DNA of 64,000 nt, from positions 1 to 64,000 of the forward strand of contig CABXVR010000002.1 of assembly GCA_902515565.1 (NCBI GenBank), given 5' to 3'. The DNA comes from an uncultured Bacteroidota bacterium. Its GTDB lineage: Bacteria; Bacteroidota; Bacteroidia; Flavobacteriales; Flavobacteriaceae. A program made the position numbers and the translations under genes. Below, one piece after another: positions 42,734-50,723 of the stretch. The notes beneath the pieces are model-generated. The model searched no databases, was not told where the DNA came from, and saw only the letters and a program-made list of their open reading frames with translations. Numbering within the stretch: the stretch's first letter is position 1; every line of letters begins with the position of its first letter.

Positions 42734-43216
42734 ATGAAAAATAAAAGAAATTTATATATTATATCTCTAGTGATTTTAAATATCATTCTAGATCAATTAT
42801 CCAAATTTTGGATCAGAGCCAATGTAGCTCCTTACAGTGATATTAATATAATTGCTGATTATTTTATTATTACTAATGTTGAAAATAGTGGAGCATTCTT
42901 AGGCCTTGGTAGTGATTTTTCACCTGTCATAAAAAGTATCTTATTACTTGCTTTACCAGTAGGAGTTCTTGTAACTGTTTTAGTTTACGTATTTAAAGAC
43001 AAATCTATAGACAAATTAAGTCTTATTGGTTATAGCTCAATTATTGGTGGTGGTATTGGAAATATTTACGACAGGTTTTTATACGGATCCGTGACAGATT
43101 TTTTATTTATTGATTTAGGTGGAGTTTTTAAAACAGGTATTTTTAATATAGCTGATCTATCAGTTACAACCGGAATGATCTTAATTATTTGGGCAAGTTT
43201 TAAAAATAAAGAGTAA
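42734..43216 (+). CDS. lspA: lipoprotein signal peptidase (signal peptidase II)
   Basis: LDQLSKFWI, TNVENSGAFLGLG, GGIGNIYDRFLYGSVTDFLF, FNIADLSVTTGM. Confidence 0.92.
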   Translation: MKNKRNLYIISLVILNIILDQLSKFWIRANVAPYSDINIIADYFIITNVENSGAFLGLGSDFSPVIKSILLLALPVGVLVTVLVYVFKDKSIDKLSLIGYSSIIGGGIGNIYDRFLYGSVTDFLFIDLGGVFKTGIFNIADLSVTTGMILIIWASFKNKE

Positions 43217-43220
43217 AAAA

Positions 43221-44498
43221 TTAATTTTTATAAACTACCCCTTCTTTCATTACAAAAACTACATTTTCTAAAGTTGAAACATTATCCAAAGGGTTATGTT
43301 CAGTTGCTACAATATCTGCAATAAAACCTTCTTTAATTTTACCTAAATCATTTTCCATACTTAAAATTGAAGCATTTGTAATAGTTGCTGACTGTATACA
43401 CTCCATTATTGGCATCCCAACTTCATGCATATATCCAAACTCTTTACCATTAATTCCATGTGGATATACACCAGCATCAGAACCAAATGCAATTTTTACA
43501 CCTGCTTTGTAAGCTTTTGCAAATGTAGATTGAATTTGCGGGCCAATAGCAAGCGCTTTAGGCACAACTAATTCATCATAATATCCTTTTATTTTTGCTT
43601 TTTCTGCAACTTCTTTACCTGCAGTAATTGTAGGAACATAATAAGTTCCGTATTCTTTCATAAGTTCGATGGACTTATCACTCATAAGTGTTCCATGTTC
43701 AATCGTGGTAACTCCTCCAATTATTGCTCTCTGAATCCCTTCATCTCCGTGAGCATGAGCTGCTATAATCATTCCATAGTCTTTAGCAGTATCGCAGATT
43801 GATTTAATTTCCTCCAAAGTAAACTGAGGGTTTTGACCATTTTTGGCAATACTCATTACTCCTCCAGTTGCAGTAATTTTTATATTATCTGCACCGTCTT
43901 TATATCTTTGTCTAACAGCTTTTTTTGCGTCATCTACACTATTAATAACTCCTTCTTTCGGGCCTGGATCCCCTCTTAATGAGTTTTTCCATCCATTTGT
44001 AGGATCCGCATGACCTCCTGTTGTACCAATTGCTTTTCCAGCAGTAAATATTCTTGGTCCTACAACTTCCCCTTTAGCAATAGCATCTCTTAGTGAAATA
44101 TTTATTCCCGTTCCTCCTAAATCTCTAACAGTCGTAAATCCAGCCATTAGGGTTATTTCTGCAAATTTTAAAGACCCAAAAGCTATATCAGCATCATTTG
44201 CTGTAAAAGCATTCATATATTTTTGAGGATTAAACTCAGATTCAATGTGAACATGCATATCAATTAATCCAGGCATTACAGTTTTTGATTTTAAATCAAT
44301 TACTTTATCAAGTGGATTATCAGATGAAACATATCCATTTTTTATTGCTACAATTTTGTCAGAAGAAACAATTATAGTTTTCTTATTTAAAACCTTACCT
44401 CTCTCAGTATCTATGATTTTTCCACATTGTAAATAAGTGTCTTGAGAGCTGATGTTAAAACTTATAAAGAAAATAAGTAGGCATATAAATTTTTTCAT
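43221..44498 (-). CDS. secreted amidohydrolase family protein
   Basis: Signal peptide MKKFICLLIFFISFNISSQ; VMPGLIDMHVHIESEF, AHAHGDEGIQRAI, TIEHGTLMSD, AFGSDAGVYPHG. Confidence 0.9.
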   Translation of the reverse strand: MKKFICLLIFFISFNISSQDTYLQCGKIIDTERGKVLNKKTIIVSSDKIVAIKNGYVSSDNPLDKVIDLKSKTVMPGLIDMHVHIESEFNPQKYMNAFTANDADIAFGSLKFAEITLMAGFTTVRDLGGTGINISLRDAIAKGEVVGPRIFTAGKAIGTTGGHADPTNGWKNSLRGDPGPKEGVINSVDDAKKAVRQRYKDGADNIKITATGGVMSIAKNGQNPQFTLEEIKSICDTAKDYGMIIAAHAHGDEGIQRAIIGGVTTIEHGTLMSDKSIELMKEYGTYYVPTITAGKEVAEKAKIKGYYDELVVPKALAIGPQIQSTFAKAYKAGVKIAFGSDAGVYPHGINGKEFGYMHEVGMPIMECIQSATITNASILSMENDLGKIKEGFIADIVATEHNPLDNVSTLENVVFVMKEGVVYKN

Positions 44499-44657
44499 AA
44501 TTGGGGTATTTTTTTGTTTATGACAGTGTACTAATGTACATATTTTTTTTTCCTTTTGAGAAAAATAATATAAAGTAGTGTATTTTAGCTATAAAATAAT
44601 TTTATCATTTATAATATAATATTACATACAAGTAGGTTTGTTTTTAGATTACTATCG

Positions 44658-45818
44658 TTGTTCAACTCTAAAATTAAACTTGGAGTTATTGGTAGGCATG
44701 AGACTTTTAATCGACTTAATAATTCTATTAATTCAAATGATAAAACTATTTGGTTTCATTGCGCATCCCTTGGCGAATATGAACAAGGGTTTCCACTGTT
44801 TGTAGAAATAAAAAAGAAATATCCGAATCATAAACTAGTATTAAGTTTTTTCTCTCCATCTGGTTATGAAGTTAAAAAAGCAAATAGTATTGCAGATGTT
44901 GTTGTATATCTTCCAATAGATACTAAAGATAATTGTGAAAAATTTTTAGATTTAATCAAGCCTGAAATAGTAGTATTTATAAAGTCTGAGATTTGGCCAA
45001 ACTATTTAAATGAAATTAAAAAAAGAAATATAAAATCGATACTAGTTTGTGCAATTTACAACTCTTCACAAATGAAGTATGGTTTATTGAAAAAAGCAGT
45101 TTTAAAGTTTGATTACATTTTTACTCAAGATGAAAAGTCAAAAGATTTCTTTAAATCAATTGGACATAATAATGTATTTAATAGCGGAGATACCAGATTT
45201 GATCGAGTCTCCTTGTCTAAAAACTTAAATGAAGATGTTGATTATATTAAAGAGTTTTTGAGTAAAAAAGACTGTCTAATCGCAGGTAGTACGTGGGGTA
45301 AGGACCATGAGATACTTACAAGTTATATAAATCATTCAAAGTCAAATCTTAAATTTATTATAGCTCCTCATGAAATAAATAAAATGGAAATAAATAATCT
45401 AAAATCATTTATTAATAAAAAAACAATTCTTTTCTCTGAGTTAAATAATGAAAATATTAAGACTGCAAGTGTAATTATTGTAGATAATATTGGGACTCTT
45501 TCTAAGCTCTATAAACACGCTAGTTTAGCTTACATAGGAGGTGGATTTAATGGTGAAGGCAAGCTCCATAACACGTTAGAAGCAGCAGTTTTTGGTTTAC
45601 CAATAATCATTGGAAAATATTATAGTAAATTTCCAGAAGCAGTGAGTATGATTAAAAGTGGAGGAATGTTTTCAGTTAATAATGCTGAATCTTTAAAAAT
45701 TAAAATTGATGAATTAATTAGGGATAAAGAAAAACTACAAAAAACAGGTGCTCTTAACTCTAGTTTTATTAATAGTAAAATTGGGGCTACCCAATCAATA
45801 TTAGCTAATTTAAAATAA
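44658..45818 (+). CDS. waaA: 3-deoxy-D-manno-octulosonic acid (Kdo) transferase; true N-terminus probably upstream (about 44604)
   Basis: IWFHCASLGEYEQGFPLFVEIKKKYPNHKLVLSFFSPSGYEVKK, GDTRFDRVS, AYIGGGFNGEGKLHNTLEAAVFGLPIIIGKYYSKFPEA. Listed start is an internal TTG; anchor helix is encoded upstream in frame. Confidence 0.9.
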   Translation: MFNSKIKLGVIGRHETFNRLNNSINSNDKTIWFHCASLGEYEQGFPLFVEIKKKYPNHKLVLSFFSPSGYEVKKANSIADVVVYLPIDTKDNCEKFLDLIKPEIVVFIKSEIWPNYLNEIKKRNIKSILVCAIYNSSQMKYGLLKKAVLKFDYIFTQDEKSKDFFKSIGHNNVFNSGDTRFDRVSLSKNLNEDVDYIKEFLSKKDCLIAGSTWGKDHEILTSYINHSKSNLKFIIAPHEINKMEINNLKSFINKKTILFSELNNENIKTASVIIVDNIGTLSKLYKHASLAYIGGGFNGEGKLHNTLEAAVFGLPIIIGKYYSKFPEAVSMIKSGGMFSVNNAESLKIKIDELIRDKEKLQKTGALNSSFINSKIGATQSILANLK

Positions 45819-45824
45819 ACAAAA

Positions 45825-46301
45825 ATGAAATATTTCGTATTAACAGTATTGAGCTTTGTAATTATCTCTTGTGATTATAAAGTAGAAAAAACAATAGATT
45901 TTAACAGCTCTTCAGCTGCAGAAGTTGAATTTTACTCCACTGAAGAAACAATAAAAGCAGGATATCCATTTTCTGATGCAGTGAAAATTAACGATGTTAT
46001 AATTCTCTCTGGTGTTGTTGGAAATGTTCCAGGTAATGAATCTGTGGTTGAGGGAGGTATACAAGCAGAAACAAGACAAGCTTTAGAAAACATCAAATCT
46101 ATACTCCAACATTATGATTTAACAATGGATAATATTGTAAAATGTACTTGCATGATTGATGATATTTCTGAATGGGGACAAATGAATGAAGTATATAAAA
46201 CCTATTTTACCAAAAACAAACCCTCAAGGAGTGCTTTTGGTGCTGACGGACTAGCACTTGGCGCTAAATTAGAACTAGAATGTTGGGCAGTAGAAAATTA
46301 A
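45825..46301 (+). CDS. RidA family protein with lipoprotein signal peptide
   Basis: MKYFVLTVLSFVIISC lipobox followed by RidA-like core (YPFSDAVKINDVIILSGVVG...IQAETRQALENIKSILQHYDLTMDNIVKCTCMIDD...YFTKNKPSRSAFGADGLALGAKLELECWA). Confidence 0.88.
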   Translation: MKYFVLTVLSFVIISCDYKVEKTIDFNSSSAAEVEFYSTEETIKAGYPFSDAVKINDVIILSGVVGNVPGNESVVEGGIQAETRQALENIKSILQHYDLTMDNIVKCTCMIDDISEWGQMNEVYKTYFTKNKPSRSAFGADGLALGAKLELECWAVEN

Positions 46302-46355
46302 ATCGCATAAATTGTGATTTATATTCTACTTAAAAATATTTAATCCTATAATTAT

Positions 46356-47786
46356 TTAATCTATAAATTCCTGAGCAGATTTATTTTTTAACCGCTTTGA
46401 ATTAAATAAGAAAAATACGAAAGCACTAGTAAAAAGAAGAATTATAGTGCTTAACCATATATTATTTTTAATTCTGTTTTCATAATTAAACACAGGCATT
46501 TCATTATAGTTTTTAATTGTAAATTTCTGATTCTTAAATAGCATAGGCGCTAAGTAACTTCGCCACTTATCAGAAAACTCAAATACCTGTTTTTTATAAT
46601 CATTATAATGCTTTTCAGATGTGCCTGCAAAATTATTTAGTGATTGTTGAACTAGTATAGCCGGCGATAAATACTTAAACAAACTAATTAAGTCTTGTTG
46701 TTTTTTTAATTGACCCTCATATTCAACTAATATTGGTTTTGTTTTTTCTTCCATAACTTTTTCTGAAGCAAAATAATTATGCCAGAAACCAAAATTATCC
46801 TTATCGCTCTGTTGAGCTAGTTCTGGGTGATTTCGTAAATACTCATCCATAATTTTGTTTTGACTCTCTTCATTTTCTTTTTTAATTAATCGAATTTCAT
46901 TAATCATTTTTAAGCGAGAAGGAACTGGATACAAAGAATTACCTATTTGATTAATTGAAGCAGGTAATACTAAAACGATAAGTAACCATAAACCAATTAG
47001 AGTTAATGCATTTTTTGCTGAATTATTCACCATTATATTTATCACACAACTTAAGACAAACCAAAACAAGTTATATGCAGAAAGCAAAGCTACTAAGCCT
47101 AACATGCTAAACCCATCTGCGAGTGAATTTGGAGAAAAGATAGCAATAACAAAAAGTAATGAAACAATACTTGTAAGGGTAAAAATCAGGAAACGAATTC
47201 CAGTTTTTTGTAACAACCAATTTATCATAGAAAGAGGTTGAGCTGACAATAACCTAAGAGTTCCTAACTCCTTTTCTTTTGATAAAATATTAAAAGTAAA
47301 AGATATAATTAGTAAAGGTAAAATGTAAATAATTACAAATGCCAAGTCAAAATTTCCGAACAATAACTGCACAGGATTAATCATTTCAGAGTAATCTAAT
47401 GCAAAGTTGTTCCCATATACAGTTGGACTCTTAAAATGAGTATACATATCACTTTGTCCTGTTGCAATAAATGAAAACTCATTTGGATCCATTATTGCTA
47501 ATCGTGGATGTCTATATCCAATGGTCATAGGGTCAGATGGTAAACGCCAACTCGGACCATCAACAGCTTCACCTTTTTCAATTTTTGTAAGTGTCGATAA
47601 TATTGCGCTATCCTGTATTTGCAAACCCTCTGTAACCTTTGAAATGTCATTGAGTCTTTTTTCTACATTTTTATTTCCATTAAATGCAGCAAAAGCAAAC
47701 AGTAAGGTTGTACTAATAAACAATACAAGTAGCCATTGGCTTCTAAGCAGTAATTTGATTTCGTGTAATAAGTTATTTAAAAACAT
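46356..47786 (-). CDS. ABC-2 type permease (DUF3526-like)
   Basis: TM-rich; FNILSKEKELGTLRLLSAQPLSMINWLLQK; homologous layout to the adjacent permease. Confidence 0.82.
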   Translation of the reverse strand: MFLNNLLHEIKLLLRSQWLLVLFISTTLLFAFAAFNGNKNVEKRLNDISKVTEGLQIQDSAILSTLTKIEKGEAVDGPSWRLPSDPMTIGYRHPRLAIMDPNEFSFIATGQSDMYTHFKSPTVYGNNFALDYSEMINPVQLLFGNFDLAFVIIYILPLLIISFTFNILSKEKELGTLRLLSAQPLSMINWLLQKTGIRFLIFTLTSIVSLLFVIAIFSPNSLADGFSMLGLVALLSAYNLFWFVLSCVINIMVNNSAKNALTLIGLWLLIVLVLPASINQIGNSLYPVPSRLKMINEIRLIKKENEESQNKIMDEYLRNHPELAQQSDKDNFGFWHNYFASEKVMEEKTKPILVEYEGQLKKQQDLISLFKYLSPAILVQQSLNNFAGTSEKHYNDYKKQVFEFSDKWRSYLAPMLFKNQKFTIKNYNEMPVFNYENRIKNNIWLSTIILLFTSAFVFFLFNSKRLKNKSAQEFID

Positions 47787-47789
47787 TTT

Positions 47790-49193
47790 TTATTTATTTT
47801 TTGAAAAGATTAATAAACCTACAAACGGAAGAAATAGCCAAAGACATAAAAACAATATGTTTTGAGTATTTTCTTTTATTATTTCTGAATTTGTAGGAGG
47901 AGTGAAATTAAATTTTGGAAGTTGTTTAAACTTCTCCTCTGTCATATTGTAACCGCGCTCACCATACTTTGAATTATCTTTAATATCATAATTTAAAAAC
48001 TCTTGTTTTTGCAATCGATATTTCTCAGCAGCATTAGTGAATTTCCAATGTAATTTATCGCTTGTATTTGAGACATCCATTGATAAAAATCGTAATGAAA
48101 TAAATGGTGACAAAAAGGATAAACTTTCATAAACCTTGTTTTGTTTGATTGCAATTTCATTTAAAATATCATAATGTTTTTTATAAATCTGAGCTTCATG
48201 CTCTTCTCCTTTTTGCATTCGATAACCCGAATAATTAAACGGTAATTCACTAATCTTTTCAACTCCATATTCTTCTAATGTTTCTAACTCTAGTTTTTGA
48301 GCAGCCTCGTTCCATGGGTTGTGACCATCAAGTCCATTTTTTTTATCTTCAGCAACAGCTGCGTTAAATTCTGATTTTGATGGATAAGGGTGGGCTTCAT
48401 TTGCAAAATTTGTGGCAACTTTTGGAGTAATAAAACTAAATAAAATCCAAATTAGCAAAGTGCATACTAAGGAAGTTCCAGATGATTTACTGAATAAAGA
48501 AACTAAAACTGTGATCGTTGAAATAATTAAATAATAAACCAAATATGAAGCCAATAGAGTCATTAAACTGCTCCAACTAAAAAAGGCTAAGTCATGAACA
48601 TTTGATAAAACAACTCCTATAACCAAAAAGGTAAATATGGTTAGAATAAAAATAGGAATTATTGCAGCGAACCACTTTCCTAGAATTAATTTTACAGAAC
48701 TTACACCTTGACTTTTTAACATTGTCAAAGTTTTATTTTCTAATTCTTTCGTATAAGAATTATAACCAATAAGTATTATTATTAAAGGAAATAAGTAAAT
48801 CAATACAAAGTTGATAGAAAGTGTGCCAAAACGAGCTAAACTTGTTTGGTCTGTAGCCTCACTAAATGATGCTTCATTTCGATTGTGAGCCTCTAAAAAT
48901 ATGGAATTACCAGTATACTTAGTGACACCATAATCTAATAAAGACAAAGCAAACTTAGGCTTAAAGGCATAGGTCCCATAGTGGGCTGCAGAGTGTGGGT
49001 TTTTAGCTCCTTGTGTCTCCCAGATTGTACGTTCTTTAGAAACCGACTCGGTAAGTTGTTGATTACTTTTTTTATATTGATTAACCCCTGTAATTAAAGC
49101 TAACAGTAGTAAAATACAGGATATAACGACTGCTGATTTAAATCGTCCATCTCTACTTAACTCTTTAAGCTCCTTAAAAATTATGTTTCTCAT
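47790..49193 (-). CDS. ABC-2 type permease (DUF3526-like)
   Basis: TM-rich; YNSYTKELENKTLTMLKSQGVSSVKLILGKWFAA. Confidence 0.82.
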   Translation of the reverse strand: MRNIIFKELKELSRDGRFKSAVVISCILLLLALITGVNQYKKSNQQLTESVSKERTIWETQGAKNPHSAAHYGTYAFKPKFALSLLDYGVTKYTGNSIFLEAHNRNEASFSEATDQTSLARFGTLSINFVLIYLFPLIIILIGYNSYTKELENKTLTMLKSQGVSSVKLILGKWFAAIIPIFILTIFTFLVIGVVLSNVHDLAFFSWSSLMTLLASYLVYYLIISTITVLVSLFSKSSGTSLVCTLLIWILFSFITPKVATNFANEAHPYPSKSEFNAAVAEDKKNGLDGHNPWNEAAQKLELETLEEYGVEKISELPFNYSGYRMQKGEEHEAQIYKKHYDILNEIAIKQNKVYESLSFLSPFISLRFLSMDVSNTSDKLHWKFTNAAEKYRLQKQEFLNYDIKDNSKYGERGYNMTEEKFKQLPKFNFTPPTNSEIIKENTQNILFLCLWLFLPFVGLLIFSKNK

Positions 49194-49194
49194 A

Positions 49195-49908
49195 TTAGCT
49201 TACATTTTTAAAGTTCATAATATCCAAGTAAATTGTTTCCAACTGCTTAAGTGTAAGTTCAGACGTACTAGAATAGTTTTCCAAAATACCGGAACGCATA
49301 ATTCCTATATGGGTACTAACTTCTTTTGCTCTAAATAAATCGTGAGTAGCCATTAGTATAGCAACACCGTCGTTCTTCATTTTTTTAAGCAATGAAATAA
49401 ACTCATTACTAGATTTTGGATCCAAACCAGATGTAGGCTCATCAAGTAATAAAACCTTTGATTCTTTTGCAATAGCTAATGCAATTCCAACCTTTTGACG
49501 CATTCCTTTAGAGAATGTATTTACTCTATTATTATGAGCAGCTTTTTCTAATCCTGCCTCTGACAAAAAGTTTTGTAATTGTTGCTGATCAAATGTCTTA
49601 TTAGAAAGTTTAGTAAAATAATCCAAATTCTCAACAGCACTTAATGTTGGGTACAACATAAGGTTTTCAGGTATATAGGTTAGAAATTCTTTTGTTTTTA
49701 TTGGATTTTTTATAACATCAAGATTATTGATTTCAGCAGTTCCTAAGCTAGGAAGTGTGAAGTTTAATAAGATGTTGATTATTGTAGACTTTCCAGCACC
49801 ATTAGCACCAAGCAAACATAATATTTCTCCTTCATTGACATTAAAAGAAAGATCATTAATAGCTGTGAAATCACCATATTTTTTGGTGATATTATTTGTG
49901 GTTATCAT
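49195..49908 (-). CDS. ABC transporter ATP-binding protein
   Basis: Walker A LLGANGAGKSTIINIL, signature FSKGMRQKVGIALAIA, Walker B VLLLDEPTSGLDP. Confidence 0.93.
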   Translation of the reverse strand: MITTNNITKKYGDFTAINDLSFNVNEGEILCLLGANGAGKSTIINILLNFTLPSLGTAEINNLDVIKNPIKTKEFLTYIPENLMLYPTLSAVENLDYFTKLSNKTFDQQQLQNFLSEAGLEKAAHNNRVNTFSKGMRQKVGIALAIAKESKVLLLDEPTSGLDPKSSNEFISLLKKMKNDGVAILMATHDLFRAKEVSTHIGIMRSGILENYSSTSELTLKQLETIYLDIMNFKNVS

Positions 49909-50007
49909 ATAAATAAATTAAAAATTAGCAATTAATATAGCGTGATACTATATCATTAAACAAGTCTTTAAGACATGTGATTATATTGTAAAAAGCAAAA
50001 AGGTGTA

Positions 50008-50334
50008 TTATAATGTAGGTGGAGGCCTACAAAAAAGAGAATTGTCAATTTGACTTTGTTTGAATTTATAATCATGAGCATAAAAATTTTGCTCTTTAAA
50101 TAAATTCGTGATTTGTGTTGAAGAACTAATTGAGTTATTAGTTGTAAAATCTGTCTCATTAGTAACAATGACATGCTCACAAATTTCGCAATCATTGTCT
50201 AGAGTGTCACTTTCATCGTGAGTAAAAGAGTGTAAACTGACTACTTTTAGTCCCATAAATAGGAAAAGTAAAAAGAAGGCAATATTATTTTTATATTTAA
50301 TCAAGTGAACGAATTTAACAATCAAAAGTAACAA
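50008..50334 (-). CDS. small exported His/Cys-rich protein upstream of ABC genes
   Basis: Hydrophobic N-terminus then HSFTHDESDTLDNDCEICEH; co-directional with the ABC operon. Confidence 0.6.
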   Translation of the reverse strand: MLLLIVKFVHLIKYKNNIAFFLLFLFMGLKVVSLHSFTHDESDTLDNDCEICEHVIVTNETDFTTNNSISSSTQITNLFKEQNFYAHDYKFKQSQIDNSLFCRPPPTL

Positions 50335-50423
50335 TATTTTAAATATCTTTAAAATAAAAATACAATTACTATAGACATTATAGTGTTTGTTATTTTATTT
50401 TAAAAATTGAATTTATTTTAATA

Positions 50424-50458
50424 AAAAAAGGGGTTAATCTTAAAGATTAACCCCTTTT
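50424..50458 (-). terminator. rho-independent terminator after the tRNA pair
   Basis: AAAAGGGGTTAATCTT-A-AAGATTAACCCCTTTT, near-perfect long inverted repeat just downstream of tRNA-Leu. Confidence 0.85.
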
Positions 50459-50459
50459 G

Positions 50460-50544
50460 TACTGAAGGCGGGACTTGAACCCGCACGGACTTACAGTCCA
50501 TTGGATTTTAAGTCCAACGTGTCTACCAATTCCACCACTTCAGC
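50460..50544 (-). tRNA. tRNA-Leu (UAA)
   Basis: GCTGAAG...CTTCAGT acceptor, anticodon loop CTTAAAA, long variable arm, GGTTCAAGTCC T-loop; 85 nt. Confidence 0.93.
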
Positions 50545-50558
50545 ATATATATTTTCAG

Positions 50559-50630
50559 AGCGAAAGAAGGGATTTGAACCCTCGACCTCCACCTTGGCAA
50601 GGTGATGCTCTACCCCTGAGCTACTTTCGC
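50559..50630 (-). tRNA. tRNA-Gly (GCC)
   Basis: GCGAAAGTAGCTCAGGGGTAGAGCATCACCTTGCCAAGGTGGAGGTCGAGGGTTCAAATCCCTTCTTTCGCT; 72 nt cloverleaf. Confidence 0.95.
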
Positions 50631-50667
50631 AGTTTTTTTAATGAACGAACACCTAATGGTGCGGGTG

Positions 50668-50697
50668 CAAATTTAATACAATTCTTATAATAGCAAA
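50668..50697 (-). promoter_or_regulatory. putative promoter of the tRNA-Gly/tRNA-Leu pair
   Basis: Minus strand TTTG-N18-TAAATTTG. Confidence 0.5.
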
Positions 50698-50723
50698 GTA
50701 TTTTTTAAAAAAATAAGCAGTTA

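Noticed and set aside
46300-46320. AAATCGCA-taaat-TGTGATTT inverted repeat after ridA
   Set aside because: Weak AU-rich stem with a G-U pair and no T-tract; at best a poor terminator.
49968-50195. 75-aa minus-strand ORF overlapping the small His/Cys protein
   Set aside because: Alternative frame of 50008..50334, which has the better signal segment and HxxxH/CxxC motif.
50475-50690. 71-aa plus-strand ORF (...SERRDLNPRPPPWQGDALPLSYFRSF...)
   Set aside because: Antisense translation of tRNA-Leu and tRNA-Gly, a familiar spurious protein pattern.
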